Shown piece by piece: positions 62,850-64,000 of a stretch of DNA of 64,000 nt (the first letter of the stretch is position 1; the number at the start of each line of letters is the position of its first letter). A program made the position numbers and the translations under genes. The stretch is taken from the NCBI GenBank assembly GCA_947642455.1, contig CANRSN010000009.1, positions 1 to 64,000 on the forward strand. The letters are read 5' to 3'. The notes beneath the pieces were generated by a model. The model did no database searches. It worked only from the letters and a program-made list of their open reading frames with translations, and was not told the origin of the DNA. Source of the stretch: an uncultured Clostridiaceae bacterium. GTDB lineage: Bacteria > Bacillota > Clostridia > TANB77 > CAG-508.

Positions 62850-63662
62850 TTATTGGTTACCATATAGTGAATCTAATGAAATTCCATAATTTTGCATAAA
62901 CCAATTATCTAAATCAAACACATCTACTGTTTCTGGCTCTCCATACTCTACTCCATAAGTTTCTACTCTTATACTTTTTATTACTGGTGGATTTACTGGT
63001 GTGTCTGTTGGTTCTGATGTGGTTTCTCCATTTTCATTTTGCTTAGTTTCTGTTGTAGTCTCTAACTCTGCTATAGCATCTACAATTTCTATACCCTCTT
63101 TTACTTTTCCAAAAGCTGCATATGAACCATTAAGACTTTCTGTATCTTTTTGCATTATAAAAAATTGTGAACCTGCTGAATTGTAGCTTTCTCTATATAA
63201 ACCATATTGTGTATAGTTACTTCTAGCCATTGCTATAACTCCTCTTTCGAATTTTATTTTGTTATCTTTATAGTCATTTGCTAAAAATTCACCTTTAATA
63301 TTATATTTTGTATCATCTTCAACATCTCTTATGTCACTTATTGATGGAGAACCTGTCCCATCTCCGTTTTTATCTCCACCTTGTATCATGAAATCTTTTT
63401 CTACTCTATGGAATTTTAGATCATCATAAAAACCTCTTTTTGCAAGTCTTATAAAGTTTGTTACTGTGTTTGGTGCTTGGTCTGGAAATAACTCTACTTT
63501 AATTTCTCCAAAATTCTCTACCTCTATTATTGCTATTGGATTTTTAACTTCCATTGTCATTTTTGCATATACTCCATATGTTGCAAAACCTATTCCTACT
63601 AACAATATAATTGCTACAATACTTAATATTATTGTTTTTACTAATTCATTTTTGTTTTTCAC
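62850..63662 (-). CDS. Membrane-anchored cyclophilin-type peptidyl-prolyl isomerase
   Basis: 270 residues: a membrane helix (about 10-31) and a cyclophilin domain (about 43-200) with ELFPDQAPNTVTNFI, FHRVEKDFMIQGGDKNGDG, AGSQFFIMQKD and YAAFGKV. A Thr/Glu-rich insert (TTTETKQNENGETTSEP) and a C-terminal extension ending near DNWFMQNYG follow. It likely assists folding of exported proteins. A paralogue lies directly upstream on the same strand. Confidence 0.92.
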   Translation of the reverse strand: MKNKNELVKTIILSIVAIILLVGIGFATYGVYAKMTMEVKNPIAIIEVENFGEIKVELFPDQAPNTVTNFIRLAKRGFYDDLKFHRVEKDFMIQGGDKNGDGTGSPSISDIRDVEDDTKYNIKGEFLANDYKDNKIKFERGVIAMARSNYTQYGLYRESYNSAGSQFFIMQKDTESLNGSYAAFGKVKEGIEIVDAIAELETTTETKQNENGETTSEPTDTPVNPPVIKSIRVETYGVEYGEPETVDVFDLDNWFMQNYGISLDSLYGNQ

Positions 63663-63770
63663 TTTTTCATCTTCCTCTTTTTTATATTTAGGTTTTTAAT
63701 GGGATTTACCTATAAACCCAAAATTTCCTTCCTGCCCTAATATTATGAAGTTTAACAATATGATTTACTA

Positions 63771-64000
63771 TTATTGTTGATAATTTTTCATAAACCATTC
63801 ATTATAGTCAAATGGTTTTAAAGTTTCTGGCTCTCCATAGTCTGCACCATAAGTTTCTACTGTAATGCTTTTTATTAATGGAGGATTTTCTGGTCTATCT
63901 CCGTTTATATCATCTGCTGAAATTTTTACATCTGCTATTTTGTCAACTACTTCTAGTCCATCTATTACTTTGCCAAAACCTGCATAAAGCCCATTTAAAT
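63771..64000 (-). CDS. Second cyclophilin-type isomerase, 3' part only
   Basis: The window edge cuts this gene. The visible 75 residues (LNGLYAGFGKV, DGLEVVDKIADV, TVETYGADYGEPETL, EWFMKNYQQ) align with the C-terminal part of the adjacent cyclophilin, including its unusual C-terminal extension. It lacks the Thr/Glu insert. The pair is a tandem duplication that has diverged. Confidence 0.88.
   Translation of the reverse strand, partial: LNGLYAGFGKVIDGLEVVDKIADVKISADDINGDRPENPPLIKSITVETYGADYGEPETLKPFDYNEWFMKNYQQ

Overview
The window reads as chromosome of a very AT-rich, endospore-forming member of the Clostridia. Evidence: a contiguous spoIIAA-spoIIAB-sigF-spoIID-spoIIQ block, sigK with an intact pro-sequence, spoIVA, and Firmicutes-type genes (ireB-ruvX-yrzB, mini-RNase III, RbgA, RqcP, TrmR/TrhP, TypA). 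Small compact genes, strong GGAGG ribosome sites and many short intergenic palindromes suggest an uncultured, gut-type clostridial lineage; that placement is inference. There is no rRNA, no CRISPR array and no complete transposon.

Layout. 1-1930: accessory patch with an IS3-type relic and a radical SAM enzyme preceded by a 112-residue candidate precursor peptide (possible RiPP locus). 1906-8985: dnaE, a Cna-B-repeat surface protein and rqcP. 9042-12705: addA, frameshifted in its Walker A motif. 12932-17339: a small helical protein, then the early sporulation operon on the minus strand. 17724-25140: a membrane protein, valS (also frameshifted), a mutarotase-like protein and recG. 25246-26806: an FGE/C-type-lectin-fold protein whose C-terminus looks like a diversity-generating-retroelement (DGR) variable region. 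27525-30810: lysine/DAP operon asd-dapA-HD-dapB. 31018-35888: DUF4363/DUF421 pair, a small membrane protein, glmU, spoIVA. 36146-41515: a membrane-anchored ECF sigma factor with a DUF1287 partner, a GT51 glycosyltransferase, tmRNA, deoD, an NDT-Maf fusion and tRNA-Glu. 41655-50962: mrnC-rbgA, yrzB-ruvX-ireB, a degenerate GAF-GGDEF protein, a 1208-residue CpaE/TadZ-like protein with AT-hooks and 13-residue repeats, and sigK. 51113-64000: two orphan proteins, a DUF368 (PopT-type) carrier, trhP-trmR, typA, an rpsA-like gene with plsC and cmk, a P-loop/Asp23 fusion, a membrane glycosyltransferase broken at a G8 tract, dCMP deaminase and two tandem cyclophilins.

Together these genes serve replication and repair (dnaE, addA, recG, ruvX), tRNA and ribosome quality control (valS, rqcP, tmRNA, trmR/trhP, rbgA, S1), envelope precursor supply (dap genes, glmU, GT51, popT) and the sporulation cascade (SigF control, engulfment proteins, SpoIVA coat base, SigK).

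The intergenic regions carry two families of non-coding repeats: a MITE-like palindrome (family I, at least five full or near-full copies plus fragments) and a terminator-like repeat (family II). The best candidates for something new are the radical SAM/peptide locus at the left edge, the DGR-type variable protein with no reverse transcriptase nearby, the AT-hook CpaE-like giant, the G8-tract glycosyltransferase, the membrane-anchored sigma factor and the NDT-Maf fusion. Family assignments were made by eye from motifs; no database search was run.
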